From positions 2,294,001-2,358,000 of the forward strand of contig NZ_UGQM01000001.1 in NCBI RefSeq assembly GCF_900454025.1: 64,000 nucleotides of DNA, given 5' to 3'. Below are positions 1 to 9,094 of the stretch, piece by piece. The DNA is from Mycolicibacterium gilvum (lineage in GTDB: Bacteria > Actinomycetota > Actinomycetes > Mycobacteriales > Mycobacteriaceae). Each line of letters starts with the position of its first letter. Within the stretch, counting starts at the first letter, position 1. The notes under the pieces were generated by a model that was not told the origin of the DNA, searched no databases, and saw only the letters and a program-made list of their open reading frames with translations. The position numbers and the translations under genes are program-made.

Positions 1-1
1 C

Positions 2-943
2 ACCAAACAGGGATCTGGTTACGGATACTCCGGGGTCCGTGGGTTAAATGCGCTGATCGCCACGCTCACCACTGAGCATGGTGCACCGATCATCTGCGGC
101 CAACGCCTACGCAAAGGCGCCTGCGGATCAGCACGTGGAGCTGCCCGCATCGTCGGCGACACGCTGGCCACCGTGACACGACTGCGCTCTTCGGCGGCAG
201 CCACCCGGCCGCTGCTGCGAGCCGACTCGGCGTTCTACGGCTACCCAACCGTGGCGGCTGCTCTGCGCGGTGGTGCCGACGTGTCGATCACCGTGCGCCT
301 GGACCCAAAAGTCAAAGCCGCCATCGCCGCCATACCCGAGGACGCCTGGATCCCGATCCAGTACACCGACGCGATCTACGACGAGAACACCCAGCGCTGG
401 ATCTCGCGCGCCGAGGTCGCCGAGATCGACTTCACCGCGTTCAGCTCCCGCAAAACCAGCGAGCAGATCCCCGGCAGGCTGGTGGTGCGGCGCATCCCCG
501 ACCTCAACCCCGCCAGCGGCGAGGGGCAGACCACCCTGTTCGACACCTGGCGCTTCCATGCCTTCTTCACCACCACCGACCTCGATACCGTCACCGCCGA
601 CAAGACCCACCGCGGCCACGCGCTCATCGAGCAGGTCCACGCCGACCTCAAAGACTCTGCTCTGGCCCATCTGCCCTCGGGGCGATTCGGCGCCAACGCC
701 GCCTGGCTGGTGTGCGCAGCGATGGCGTTCAACCTCACCCGCGCCGCGGCCACCCTGACCGGACCAGCGCTGGCCAAAGCCCGCACCGGCACCATCCGCC
801 GCACCCTGATCAGCGTGCCGGCACGCATCGCCTCCTCGGCCCGACGCCTGACCCTGCACCTGCCACGCAACTGGCCCTGGGAAACCGCGTGGAACACCCT
901 GTTCCACAGTCTGTTTGGCCGAAACCGGCCACTGCTGGCCTAA
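2..943 (+). mobile_element. IS1380-family transposase, 5' end cut by the window edge
   Basis: The open frame runs in from the left edge without a start and stops at 941-943; about 313 residues are visible. It looks like a DDE transposase of the IS1380 group. There is a R-A-D-S-A-F-Y catalytic Asp segment, then an IS1380-like C-terminal block with the R-x5-E-x6-K signature (RGHALIEQVHADLK), followed by an LPSGRFGANAAW segment. The transposase would cut and paste its own element. No frame disruption is visible in this part, so the copy may be intact. It lies directly upstream of cysG, whose GTG is 170 bp past the transposase stop. I could not fix the terminal inverted repeat because the left end is outside the window. 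Confidence 0.85.
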
Positions 944-1101
944 CAGAGCAACCCCAACCGCCCGCACGAGACGAAAGACCCACAGGAACAAGCCGATACC
1001 GAGATCGGGCCATCACACACACCCACCTCACGGCACACCCCGGGCCCAACGCACACAATCGAAATCGACTTCACACCGACAGCTCACCGGTGGATCGAGG
1101 C
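944..1101. other. Non-coding tail of the IS element up to the cysG promoter
   Basis: This stretch between the transposase stop and the cysG -10 hexamer carries no credible gene. It is C/A-rich on the plus strand. The right inverted repeat of the IS should lie here, possibly near the CACCGGTGGATCGAGG segment at about 1085-1100, but only comparison with the left end or another copy would settle it. Confidence 0.4.
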
Positions 1102-1107
1102 TAAGCT
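1102..1107 (+). promoter_or_regulatory. -10 hexamer of cysG (leaderless)
   Basis: TAAGCT with six bases before the GTG at 1114 places transcription start at or next to the start codon. The hexamer is intact although the IS ends just upstream, so any -35 element may come from IS DNA. Confidence 0.5.
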
Positions 1108-1113
1108 CGCCGG

Positions 1114-2325
1114 GTGAGTACGTACGACAACGCCTATCTGGTGGGCCTGCGCCTTTCCGGCAAGAAGGTCGTCGTGGTCGGCGGGGGCACGGTCGCGCAG
1201 CGACGACTGCCGCTGCTGGTCTCCAACGGCGCCGACGTCCACGTCGTCACCAAGGCCGCCACCCCGGCCGTCGAGGCCATCGACGGAATCACCCTGACAC
1301 TGCGGGAGTTTCGTGACGAGGATCTCGACGGCGCCTGGTATGTGATCGCCGCCACCGACGACCCGGCCGTCAACGCGGCCATCGTCGCCGGTGCCGAGCG
1401 CCGCCGCATCTTCTGTGTGCGTGCCGACATCGCGGTCGAGGGCACCGCCGTCACCCCCGCCACCTTCGAGTACGAGGGCCTCGAGGTCGGCGTGCTCGCC
1501 GGTGGCGAACACCGCCGGTCGGCGGCCATCCGCACCGCGATCCGCGAAGCGCTGCAGCAGGGCGTCGTCACCGACGAGAGCGGCGACGCGCCCGGCGTCG
1601 TCAAGGGCGGCGTCGCACTGGTCGGCGGCGGTCCCGGCGATCCCGAGTTGATCACCGTGCGGGGCCGACGGCTGCTTGCGCACGCCGACGTGGTCGTCGC
1701 CGACCGCCTCGCCCCGCAGGAACTGCTCGCCGAACTCTCGCCCGAGGTCGAGGTGATCGACGCGTCGAAGATCCCGTACGGCCGGGCGATGGCGCAGGAC
1801 GCGATCAACGCCGTCCTGGTCGACCGCGCCAAGGCGGGCAAGTTCGTGGTCCGGCTCAAGGGCGGAGACCCGTTCGTGTTCGCGCGCGGCTACGAAGAGG
1901 TGATCGCGTGCGCCGAGGCCGGCATCCCGGTCACCGTGGTGCCCGGTGTGACAAGTGCCATAGCAGTGCCCGCGCTGGCCGGCGTTCCCGTCACCCACCG
2001 CGGTCTCACCCATGAATTCGTGGTGGTCAGCGGCCATCTCGCGCCGGACCACCCCGAATCGTTAGTCAATTGGGATGCGCTCGCGGCGATGAGCGGCACC
2101 ATTGTTTTGCTGATGGCGGTCGAGCGCATCGAGCTTTTCGTCAAGGTTCTTCTCAAGGGCGGCCGACCTGCGGATACTCCGGTTCTGGTCGTGCAGCACG
2201 GAACCACGTCGTCCCAGAGGACTTTGCGGGCGGGGCTCTCGGAGGTGCCGGAAAGGATCCGTTCGGACGGGATCCGGCCCCCGGCGATCGTCGTGATCGG
2301 CGCCGTGGCGGGCTTCGGCACTTAA
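1114..2325 (+). CDS. cysG: Multifunctional siroheme synthase CysG (precorrin-2 dehydrogenase plus uroporphyrinogen-III C-methyltransferase)
   Basis: 403 residues. The N-terminal third is a Rossmann domain of the CysG/Met8 type (VVVVGGGTVAQRR near residues 19-31) that oxidises precorrin-2 with NAD. From about residue 166 a tetrapyrrole methylase domain follows (VALVGGGPGDPELIT, GGDPFVFARG near 248, VVPGVTSA), which methylates uroporphyrinogen III with SAM. Together they make siroheme for sulfite and nitrite reductases and feed early cobalamin synthesis. Length and domain order match mycobacterial CysG (Rv2847c). The GTG start is favoured by the leaderless promoter and by the family N-terminus. 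The N-terminal part resembles the dehydrogenase; whether it also chelates iron cannot be read from sequence. Next gene downstream is efpA, 33 bp away. Confidence 0.93.
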   Translation: MSTYDNAYLVGLRLSGKKVVVVGGGTVAQRRLPLLVSNGADVHVVTKAATPAVEAIDGITLTLREFRDEDLDGAWYVIAATDDPAVNAAIVAGAERRRIFCVRADIAVEGTAVTPATFEYEGLEVGVLAGGEHRRSAAIRTAIREALQQGVVTDESGDAPGVVKGGVALVGGGPGDPELITVRGRRLLAHADVVVADRLAPQELLAELSPEVEVIDASKIPYGRAMAQDAINAVLVDRAKAGKFVVRLKGGDPFVFARGYEEVIACAEAGIPVTVVPGVTSAIAVPALAGVPVTHRGLTHEFVVVSGHLAPDHPESLVNWDALAAMSGTIVLLMAVERIELFVKVLLKGGRPADTPVLVVQHGTTSSQRTLRAGLSEVPERIRSDGIRPPAIVVIGAVAGFGT

Positions 2326-2344
2326 AGGGTTCTTAAGATTACTG

Positions 2345-2350
2345 TAAGGT
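2345..2350 (+). promoter_or_regulatory. -10 hexamer of efpA
   Basis: TAAGGT eight bases before the ATG at 2359, in a short AT-rich gap after cysG. It is consistent with a nearly leaderless efpA transcript separate from cysG. Confidence 0.45.
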
Positions 2351-2358
2351 AACCCGGT

Positions 2359-3990
2359 ATGACGGCTCTCAACGATGCGGAGCGTGCCGCCATCCAACGT
2401 GATGCTGAAGGCAGAGGAAAACGAGGCTCGGATCGGGCCTCGGGTCGTGCTCTGCCCGCTCGCGTCACCGGTTCGGGTGAGTCGGCGGGTGGCCGCGGAG
2501 GTGACGCGGGACGCCGGGGCAGGACCCCGGCCTGGATGCCGTCGCGCCGGTTCTTCGCCGCGGTCATCGCGATCGGCGGCATGCAGTTGCTGGCGACGAT
2601 GGACAGCACGATCGCGATCGTCGCACTCCCCAAGATCCAGGACGAGCTGGGTCTGTCGGACGCGGGCCGCAGCTGGGTCATCACCGCCTACGTCCTGACC
2701 TTCGGCGGTCTGATGCTTCTCGGTGGCCGCCTCGGCGACACCATCGGACGCAAACGGACCTTCATCGTCGGCGTCGCGCTGTTCACCATCGCGTCGATCC
2801 TGTGCGGAATCGCCTGGGACGAGGCGACGCTGGTGATCGCGCGGCTGCTGCAGGGCGTGGGTGCGGCGATCGCGTCGCCGACGGCGCTGGCGTTGATCGC
2901 CACGACATTCCCCAAGGGCCCCGCCCGCAACGCCGCGACCGCCGTGTTCGCCGCGATGACCGGTGTCGGCTCGGTGATGGGTCTGGTCGTCGGCGGTGCG
3001 CTGACCGAGGTGTCGTGGCGGCTGGCGTTCCTGGTGAACGTCCCCATCGGCCTGATCATGATCTACCTCGCGCGCAAGACGCTGCGCGAGACCAACCGCG
3101 AGCGCCTCAAGCTCGACGCCGCCGGCGCGCTGCTCGCCACGATGGGCTGCACCGCCGCGGTGTTCGGCTTCTCGATGGGCCCCGAGGCGGGCTGGATGTC
3201 GCCGGTCACGATCGGCTCCGGCATCGCCGCGGTCGGCTGTCTCATCGCATTCCTGTGGGTCGAGCGCACCGCCGAGAACCCGGTCGTGCCGTTCGAGCTG
3301 TTCCTGGATCGCAACCGGGTGGCCACGTTCGCCGCGGTCTTCCTGGCCGGCGGCGTGATGTTCACGCTGACCGTCACCATCGGGCTCTACGTCCAGGACA
3401 TCATGGGGTACAGCGCCCTGCGCGCAGGCGTCGGCTTCATCCCGTTCGTGATCGCGCTCGGCATCGGCCTCGGCGTGTCCTCCGCGCTGGTCTCGAAGTA
3501 CCCGCCGCGGGTGCTGGTGATCGGCGGCGGCGTCCTCGTGCTCGCCGCGATGATCTACGGCTCGACACTCGACGCCAACATTCCGTACTTCCCGAACCTG
3601 GTGCTGCCCATCACCATCGGCGGCCTCGGCATCGGCATGATCGTGGTGCCGCTGATGATCTCGGCCATCGCCGGCGTCGGCTTCGACCAGATCGGCCCGG
3701 TCTCGGCCATCGCGCTGATGTTGCAGAACCTCGGCGGGCCTGTCGTGCTGGCGATCATCCAGGCCGTCATCACCTCGCGCACGCTGTACCTCGGCGGGAC
3801 CACCGGTCCGGTCAAGGACATGAACGCCGCCCAGATGCACGCGCTGGACCAGGGCTACTCCTACGGCCTGCTGTGGGTCGCGGCGGTCGCGGTCATCGTC
3901 GGCGCCGTCGCGCTGTTCATCGGCTACACCGCCCAACAGGTCGCACACGCGCAAGAGGTGAAGGACGCGATCGACGCCGGAGAGCTGTAG
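2359..3990 (+). CDS. efpA: EfpA-type drug efflux MFS transporter (DHA2, 14 TM)
   Basis: 543 residues. A basic, hydrophilic N-terminus of about 60 residues is followed by roughly 14 hydrophobic helices beginning at FFAAVIAIGGMQLLATMDSTI. The D-S-T-I in helix 1 (antiporter motif D1-like) and GGRLGDTIGRKRTF (MFS motif A, loop 2-3) identify a proton-driven QacA/DHA2 major facilitator. The position between cysG and proS and the overall sequence match mycobacterial EfpA (Rv2846c), an inner-membrane exporter linked to tolerance of several antimycobacterials. The actual substrates cannot be inferred from sequence. The ATG start sits right after a -10 hexamer. Confidence 0.93.
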   Translation: MTALNDAERAAIQRDAEGRGKRGSDRASGRALPARVTGSGESAGGRGGDAGRRGRTPAWMPSRRFFAAVIAIGGMQLLATMDSTIAIVALPKIQDELGLSDAGRSWVITAYVLTFGGLMLLGGRLGDTIGRKRTFIVGVALFTIASILCGIAWDEATLVIARLLQGVGAAIASPTALALIATTFPKGPARNAATAVFAAMTGVGSVMGLVVGGALTEVSWRLAFLVNVPIGLIMIYLARKTLRETNRERLKLDAAGALLATMGCTAAVFGFSMGPEAGWMSPVTIGSGIAAVGCLIAFLWVERTAENPVVPFELFLDRNRVATFAAVFLAGGVMFTLTVTIGLYVQDIMGYSALRAGVGFIPFVIALGIGLGVSSALVSKYPPRVLVIGGGVLVLAAMIYGSTLDANIPYFPNLVLPITIGGLGIGMIVVPLMISAIAGVGFDQIGPVSAIALMLQNLGGPVVLAIIQAVITSRTLYLGGTTGPVKDMNAAQMHALDQGYSYGLLWVAAVAVIVGAVALFIGYTAQQVAHAQEVKDAIDAGEL

Positions 3991-4003
3991 CTCCGTGGAC
4001 AAG

Positions 4004-4009
4004 TAAGGT
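4004..4009 (+). promoter_or_regulatory. -10 hexamer of proS
   Basis: TAAGGT with eight bases to the GTG at 4018; the efpA stop is only 28 bp upstream of that GTG, so proS probably has its own near-leaderless promoter. Confidence 0.45.
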
Positions 4010-4017
4010 GATCCGCT

Positions 4018-5784
4018 GTGATCACCCGCATGTCCGAGCTGTTCCTGCGCACGCTGCGCGACGATCCCGCCGACGCCGAGGTTCCCAGCCACAAGCTGCT
4101 CATCCGCGCCGGATACGTCCGCCCCGTCGGCCCCGGGCTCTACAGCTGGCTGCCGCTCGGACTGAAGGTGCTGCGCAAGATCGAGCACATCGTGCGGTCC
4201 GAGATGGACGCGATCGGCGGCCAGGAGATCCTGTTCCCCGCGCTGCTGCCGCGGGCGCCCTACGAGACCACGAACCGCTGGACCGAGTACGGCGACACCC
4301 TGTTCCGGCTGCAGGACCGCCGCGACAACGACTATCTGCTCGGCCCGACGCACGAGGAGATGTTCACCCTCACCGTCAAGGGTGAGTACTCGTCGTACAA
4401 GGACTTCCCGCTGCGGCTCTACCAGATCCAGAACAAGTACCGCGACGAGGCCAGGCCCCGTGCCGGAATCCTGCGCGGGCGGGAGTTCCTGATGAAGGAC
4501 TCCTATTCGTTCGACGTCGACGACGACGGACTCAAGAACGCCTACCACGCCCACCGCGAGGCCTACCAGCGAATCTTCGACCGGCTCAAGGTCCGCTACG
4601 TGATCGTCTCGGCTGTGTCGGGCGCGATGGGCGGCAGCGCGTCCGAGGAGTTCCTGGCCGAGAGCGAGGTCGGCGAGGACACCTTCGTGCGGTGCGCACA
4701 GTCCGGGTACGCCGCGAACGTCGAAGCCGTCGTCACGACCGCCCCGGACCCCATCCCGCTCGACGGGCTGCCGGAAGCGGTCGTCTACGACACGCCCGAC
4801 ACCCCGACCATCGCGACACTCGTCGACTGGGCCAATACCGCGGATCTGCCCAGCTTCGCCGGGCGCGCCGTCACCGCAGCCGACACGTTGAAGAATGTGC
4901 TGCTGAAGGTCCGCGAACCGGGCGGTGACTGGGAACTGCTCGCGATCGGTGTGCCCGGTGACCGCGAGGTCGACGACAAACGGCTCGGCGCCGCGCTGGA
5001 TCCCGCCGAGTACGCGATGGCCGACGACGCCGACTTCGCCGCGCACCCGTTCCTGAAGAAGGGTTACATCGGGCCGAAGGCGCTGCTGGCCAACGGTGTG
5101 CGATACCTCGTCGATCCGCGGGTGGTCGACGGCACGGCATGGATCACCGGGGCCGACGAGACGGGCAGGCACGTCGTCGACCTCGTGGCGGGACGCGACT
5201 TCACCCCGGACGGCACCATCGAGGCGGCCGAGGTGCGCGAGGGTGACCCGTCACCCGACGGCGCCGGGCCGCTGGTCGCCGCGCGCGGGATCGAGATCGG
5301 TCACGTGTTCCAGCTGGGGCGCAAGTACGCCGACGCGTTCAACGCCGACGTCCTCGGCGAGAACGGCAAGCCGGTCCGGCTGACGATGGGTTCCTACGGC
5401 ATCGGGGTGTCGCGGCTGGTCGCGGTGATCGCCGAGCAGCACCACGACGAGCTCGGGTTGCGCTGGCCGGGTTCGGTCGCGCCCTTCGCCGTGCACGTCG
5501 TCATCGCGAACAAGGATGCCGAGGCCCGCGCCGGCGCCACCGAACTGGCCACCGCGCTCGACCGTGCCGGTGCCGACGTGCTGCTCGACGACAGGACGGC
5601 CTCGCCGGGGGTGAAGTTCAAGGACGCCGAGTTGCTGGGCGTGCCGTGGATCGTCGTCGTCGGCCGCGGCTGGGCCGACGGCGTGGTCGAGCTGCGCGAC
5701 CGGTTCAGCGGCGAGAAGCGGGAGATCCCCGTCGGCCCGGACACCACGGCCGCCGAGCAGATCCTTGCGGCGATCACCGGCTGA
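4018..5784 (+). CDS. proS: Prolyl-tRNA synthetase (bacterial type with editing domain)
   Basis: 588 residues. Class II synthetase that charges tRNA-Pro. The N-terminal catalytic core includes the TNRWTEYGD and GPTHEE segments and motif 2 ([24 protein letters not shown], cut here by family comparison). An insertion from about 225 to 400 is the cis-editing (INS) domain that clears Ala-tRNA-Pro. Motif 3 is [10 protein letters not shown] near residue 460. The C-terminal 100 residues form the anticodon-binding domain. Length and sequence match mycobacterial ProS (Rv2845c). The GTG start (V/M-I-T-R-M) agrees with the family; an ATG lies four codons further in. Confidence 0.97.
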   Translation: MITRMSELFLRTLRDDPADAEVPSHKLLIRAGYVRPVGPGLYSWLPLGLKVLRKIEHIVRSEMDAIGGQEILFPALLPRAPYETTNRWTEYGDTLFRLQDRRDNDYLLGPTHEEMFTLTVKGEYSSYKDFPLRLYQIQNKYRDEARPRAGILRGREFLMKDSYSFDVDDDGLKNAYHAHREAYQRIFDRLKVRYVIVSAVSGAMGGSASEEFLAESEVGEDTFVRCAQSGYAANVEAVVTTAPDPIPLDGLPEAVVYDTPDTPTIATLVDWANTADLPSFAGRAVTAADTLKNVLLKVREPGGDWELLAIGVPGDREVDDKRLGAALDPAEYAMADDADFAAHPFLKKGYIGPKALLANGVRYLVDPRVVDGTAWITGADETGRHVVDLVAGRDFTPDGTIEAAEVREGDPSPDGAGPLVAARGIEIGHVFQLGRKYADAFNADVLGENGKPVRLTMGSYGIGVSRLVAVIAEQHHDELGLRWPGSVAPFAVHVVIANKDAEARAGATELATALDRAGADVLLDDRTASPGVKFKDAELLGVPWIVVVGRGWADGVVELRDRFSGEKREIPVGPDTTAAEQILAAITG

Positions 5785-5787
5785 GGA

Positions 5788-6273
5788 CTACTCCGACCCG
5801 CCGGGGAAGGCGGCGGTGACCGTCGTGTCGCCGCGGACCGCCCGCCACCGCGCGGCGGTCACCGCGCACTCGGTCAGCGCCGTGACGCCGAAGGCGCGCA
5901 CGCCCTGATCGGTGGCCTGCTCGACGACGGCGCGCCAGGCTTCGGCGGCGTCCTCCTCCATCTGGACGGCCAGGTTCGTCGCGTCCGCCGGGGTGTCGAC
6001 CTCGAACGGCATCTGATAGCCCGCTTCGGGGACGGCGGGATCGACACCCTGTTGCTCGCACAGTGCGATGGCCGCCTCGCGGCGCGCGCGATGCTCCGCG
6101 ATGGCGGCCGACACCAGGTAGTTCAACTCCGGTGTGGAGTGCGCCGACACCACTCCGTACCCGTAGATGGTGGCGTGTTCGGCGGCGAGGGCGTCGAACA
6201 GCGCTCCCGCCGCGGCGTCCTCGGGACGGGTGGGCAGCGCCGCGTCCGTCGGTGCAGGTGTCGGTGATGTCAC
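5788..6273 (-). CDS. Ferritin-like DUF4439 protein
   Basis: 161 residues, matching the ferritin-like DUF4439 family (Rv2844 position). A long helical protein with an early EHATIYGYG segment and further Glu/His positions (EHRARREA, EEDAAEAWR) typical of four-helix ferritin-like folds, though I cannot confirm a complete metal site. It lacks a signal peptide. Its ATG overlaps the stop of the upstream lipoprotein gene by 4 bp (ATGA), so the two are translationally coupled and probably act together. The gene is convergent with proS, leaving only 3 bp between the stops. Function unknown. Confidence 0.8.
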   Translation of the reverse strand: MTSPTPAPTDAALPTRPEDAAAGALFDALAAEHATIYGYGVVSAHSTPELNYLVSAAIAEHRARREAAIALCEQQGVDPAVPEAGYQMPFEVDTPADATNLAVQMEEDAAEAWRAVVEQATDQGVRAFGVTALTECAVTAARWRAVRGDTTVTAAFPGGSE

Positions 6274-6794
6274 GGTGTGCTTCCCGCTCCTGCCAGCGCG
6301 ACGGTGAACGATGCCGTGCAGGACGCCGCGATCGAGGCCAGCAGCCCGGCGCGATACCCCGTGAGGGAACCGGCCGCCGCAGTGGCGCTGTCGGCGGATG
6401 CGCGCAACGCACCGATGACGTCGTCGACGGTGGGATCGGGCACGGAGGCCGCGGACGTGGTGGTCGTCGAGGCCGCCGCCGTGCTGGGTGTCGGGGCGGC
6501 GTGGCCGGTCAGCCGCACGATCTCCTCGGAGAGCGCCTCGGCGTGCGCCGCCCGCTGGGCGGCGATGGTGGTCAGCGCGTCGGCGAGCGTCCCCCTGGCC
6601 CCGGTCGCGACCTCGGCGGCGAGGTCGCCGTCGGAGCGGGCCCGGTCCAGCGCGGTGGTCAGATCGTCGAGGTCCGGGGGAGGCGGCGGGGTGCCGCAGC
6701 CGGCGGCGGTGACGCTCAGCGCTGCCAGCGCCGCCGCGCCGACGAGAACGCGTCGACGGCTCAGGGTCGGCGGTCGGCTCGGCACGAGCAACAT
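6270..6794 (-). CDS. Tat-type lipoprotein, Rv2843-like, function unknown
   Basis: 174 residues. The N-terminus carries a twin-arginine-like SRRRVLVGA followed by a hydrophobic stretch ending in a lipobox (TAAGC), so the mature protein should be a lipid-anchored envelope protein. A proline run (PPPPP) follows the cysteine, then helical segments and a Ser/Thr-rich linker (STAAASTTTTSA). It is the first gene of a two-gene unit with the DUF4439 protein and may itself be a ferritin-like or helical partner on the outer face of the membrane. Divergent from rimP, with about 167 bp between the starts. Confidence 0.75.
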   Translation of the reverse strand: MLLVPSRPPTLSRRRVLVGAAALAALSVTAAGCGTPPPPPDLDDLTTALDRARSDGDLAAEVATGARGTLADALTTIAAQRAAHAEALSEEIVRLTGHAAPTPSTAAASTTTTSAASVPDPTVDDVIGALRASADSATAAAGSLTGYRAGLLASIAASCTASFTVALAGAGSTP

Positions 6795-6950
6795 CCTGCC
6801 ACCCGGCTCCGGACGGGTTCGCGGGCCTGTGACCGCATGCTCGCCCGCAGCCCGCTCTTTTCGTTATTTGTCCCTGCCCCGCTGGCGTATCGTGGGGAGT
6901 CGTGTTCGCAAGGGTCTTCCCTGCGGACCGGGTCCGGACAACTCAAGACG

Positions 6951-6955
6951 AGGAG
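6951..6955 (+). promoter_or_regulatory. Ribosome-binding site that decides the rimP start
   Basis: AGGAG six bases before GTG at 6962. An in-frame GTG at 6902 would lengthen the protein by 20 residues but has no such site and adds sequence absent from the family. Confidence 0.7.
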
Positions 6956-6961
6956 CTCGCC

Positions 6962-7498
6962 GTGGCGGAGCGGTCTACGGATTTTCGGCCGGGATTACCG
7001 TCGCAACGACAGGTGGTCGAACTTCTCGACGGGGAATTCGCGCGTGCCGGATACGACATCGAGGACGTCGTCATCGACGCCGCCACGCGTCCGCCGCGCA
7101 TCGTCGTGATCGCCGACGGCGACCGGGGACTGGACCTCGACGCGGTCGCCGAACTGTCCCGGCTGGCGTCTGAGCAACTCGACACCCTCGACACCCCGCC
7201 CTACGTGCTCGAAGTCACCTCTCCCGGAGTGGACCGTCCGCTGACCGAGGAGAAGCACTACCGCCGCGCGCAGGGACGCCTCGCGGAGGTGACGCTGGCC
7301 GACGGGTCGACGTTGACCGGCCGCATCGGCGCGGTGCAGAACGCCACGGTGGCCCTCGTCGTCCGGGAGGCCCGAAGTAACCTCACCGTCCGCGACATCG
7401 CGCTCGACGCAGTCGTCAAAGCTGTTGTCCAGGTGGAGTTCTCGCCGCCGAGTCCACGCGAGCTGGAACTGGCCGGCGTCTCCGGAAAGGAAACCTGA
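6962..7498 (+). CDS. rimP: Ribosome maturation factor RimP
   Basis: 178 residues. Two-domain RimP, needed for maturation of the 30S subunit. The N-terminal alpha/beta domain holds [19 protein letters not shown] and the [24 protein letters not shown] block that marks the family; the C-terminal SH3-like barrel follows from about residue 100. First gene of the rimP-nusA-ylxR-infB-rbfA-cnpB-dinF cluster and two bases ahead of nusA. Start chosen from the AGGAG site and from homologues that begin with MAERS or similar. Confidence 0.93.
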   Translation: MAERSTDFRPGLPSQRQVVELLDGEFARAGYDIEDVVIDAATRPPRIVVIADGDRGLDLDAVAELSRLASEQLDTLDTPPYVLEVTSPGVDRPLTEEKHYRRAQGRLAEVTLADGSTLTGRIGAVQNATVALVVREARSNLTVRDIALDAVVKAVVQVEFSPPSPRELELAGVSGKET

Positions 7499-7500
7499 GC

Positions 7501-8562
7501 ATGAACATCGACATGGCCGCGCTGCACGCGATCGAGGCCGACAAGGGCATCACCGTCGACGTGGTCGTCGAGACGATCAAGTCGGCGTTGCTGACTGCCT
7601 ACCGTCACACCGAGGGCCACGAAGCCGACGCCCACATCGACATCGACCGCAAGACCGGCGTCGTCAAGGTGATGGCCCGCCAGACCGACGAGGACGGCAA
7701 CGTCCTGCACGAGTGGGACGACACCCCCGAGGGCTTCGGGCGGATCGCCGCGACCACGGCCCGCCAGGTGATCCTGCAGCGGCTGCGCGACGCCGAGAAC
7801 GAGAAGAACTACGGCGAGTTCTCCGCCCGCGAGGGCGACATCGTCGCCGGCGTGATCCAGCGCGACGCGCGCGCCAACGCCCGCGGACTGGTCGTCGTGC
7901 GGATGGGCAGTGAGACCAAGGGATCCGAAGGCGTCATCCCGGCCGCCGAGCAGGTGCCCGGCGAGCGATACGAGCACGGCGACCGGTTGCGGTGCTACGT
8001 CGTGGGTGTGGCCCGGGGGGCCCGCGAGCCGGTCATCACGCTGTCACGCACCCACCCGAACCTGGTGCGCAAGCTGTTCTCGCTCGAGGTCCCCGAGATC
8101 GCCGACGGCTCGGTCGAGATCGTCGCGGTGGCGCGCGAGGCCGGACACCGCTCGAAGATCGCGGTGACCTCGAGGGCGCCTGGGCTCAACGCGAAGGGCG
8201 CCTGCATCGGCCCGATGGGCCAGCGGGTGCGCAACGTGATGAGCGAGCTCTCCGGGGAGAAGATCGACATCATCGACTACGACGAGGATCCCGCCCGGTT
8301 CGTCGCCAACGCGCTGTCGCCCGCGAAGGTGGTCTCGGTGACGGTGATCGACGAAGCCGCACGCGCGGCCCGGGTGATCGTGCCCGACTTCCAATTGTCA
8401 CTGGCCATCGGCAAGGAAGGGCAGAACGCGCGTCTGGCGGCACGGCTGACCGGGTGGCGCATCGACATCCGCAGTGACGACGCCGACAAGAACGGCGGAG
8501 ACGGGCCCGGCGGTCACGATCGGTCCGCTTCTCGCCCCGACGCCGGGCGCGGTGTCGGCTGA
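7501..8562 (+). CDS. nusA: Transcription termination/antitermination factor NusA
   Basis: 353 residues. The N-terminal RNA-polymerase-binding domain (about 1-110) is followed by an S1 domain ([17 protein letters not shown] near 103) and two KH domains ([27 protein letters not shown] near 220 and [23 protein letters not shown] near 300). It modulates pausing, termination and rRNA antitermination. It ends soon after KH2 and lacks the acidic repeats found in enterobacterial NusA, as usual in mycobacteria (Rv2841c). Separated from rimP by only two bases, so co-transcribed. Confidence 0.96.
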   Translation: MNIDMAALHAIEADKGITVDVVVETIKSALLTAYRHTEGHEADAHIDIDRKTGVVKVMARQTDEDGNVLHEWDDTPEGFGRIAATTARQVILQRLRDAENEKNYGEFSAREGDIVAGVIQRDARANARGLVVVRMGSETKGSEGVIPAAEQVPGERYEHGDRLRCYVVGVARGAREPVITLSRTHPNLVRKLFSLEVPEIADGSVEIVAVAREAGHRSKIAVTSRAPGLNAKGACIGPMGQRVRNVMSELSGEKIDIIDYDEDPARFVANALSPAKVVSVTVIDEAARAARVIVPDFQLSLAIGKEGQNARLAARLTGWRIDIRSDDADKNGGDGPGGHDRSASRPDAGRGVG

Positions 8563-8618
8563 GTGGTGCCGCGGAGCAGCTTTGCGCACCGGTTTTCTCT
8601 CCTGCGCAGCGGTGACGG

Positions 8619-8624
8619 TAGACT
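8619..8624 (+). promoter_or_regulatory. -10 hexamer before ylxR (internal promoter)
   Basis: TAGACT five bases before the ATG at 8630, in a 67-bp gap after nusA. It could drive a leaderless ylxR-infB transcript independent of the rimP promoter. Confidence 0.5.
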
Positions 8625-8629
8625 GACCG

Positions 8630-8992
8630 ATGATCCAGCGCGAGACCTCGGCTCGGATGCGTGAAAGCACCATCAACCCCTTCGCGGGACCGGTGCGGAC
8701 CTGCATCGGATGCCGGAGACGAGAGCTGGCCGTCGAATTGCTCCGGCTGGTCGCAGTCGACAGCGCGAACGGATCTGGGAATCGTTCCAGTGCCGTGACC
8801 GTTGACGCAGCGAGAAAGCTTCCGGGTCGCGGTGCGTGGTTGCATCCCGACCCCGGGTGTCTGCAGGCAGCGATCCGCCGGCGAGCGTTCGGCCGAGCGT
8901 TGCGGATCACCGGTTCACCGGACATCACCGCGGTGTCAGAGCATCTCCTCCCGCAGGAGCAGCCCGAAGCGCCCGGTCAAGAGAACAGGTAA
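8630..8992 (+). CDS. ylxR: YlxR-family RNA-binding/nucleoid protein
   Basis: 120 residues. The PVRTCIGCRRRELAVELLRLV block near residue 23 and GRGAWLHPDPGCLQAAIRRRAFGRAL near 66 are the YlxR (DUF448) signature. The family sits between nusA and infB in most bacteria and has been described as RNA-binding or, in Firmicutes, nucleoid-associated. An alternative ATG ten codons in (8657) would also give a complete domain. I prefer 8630 because of its spacing from the -10 hexamer. Followed by a 102-bp gap before infB. Confidence 0.85.
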   Translation: MIQRETSARMRESTINPFAGPVRTCIGCRRRELAVELLRLVAVDSANGSGNRSSAVTVDAARKLPGRGAWLHPDPGCLQAAIRRRAFGRALRITGSPDITAVSEHLLPQEQPEAPGQENR

Positions 8993-9094
8993 GCGAAGAA
9001 CATGAGCACACCGTGAAGTCCCGATGACCATGCGTCATAGCTAAATCGAGGCACGGCGCCTACCACCGCTGTTGCCTCCCAGACAGGAGATGTA

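Noticed and set aside
2062..5172. A 1036-codon open frame on the minus strand opposite cysG end, efpA and proS
   Set aside because: It is opposite strong matches to efpA and proS; high G+C creates long antisense frames. The product is repetitive (Arg/Gly/Asp-rich) and resembles no protein.
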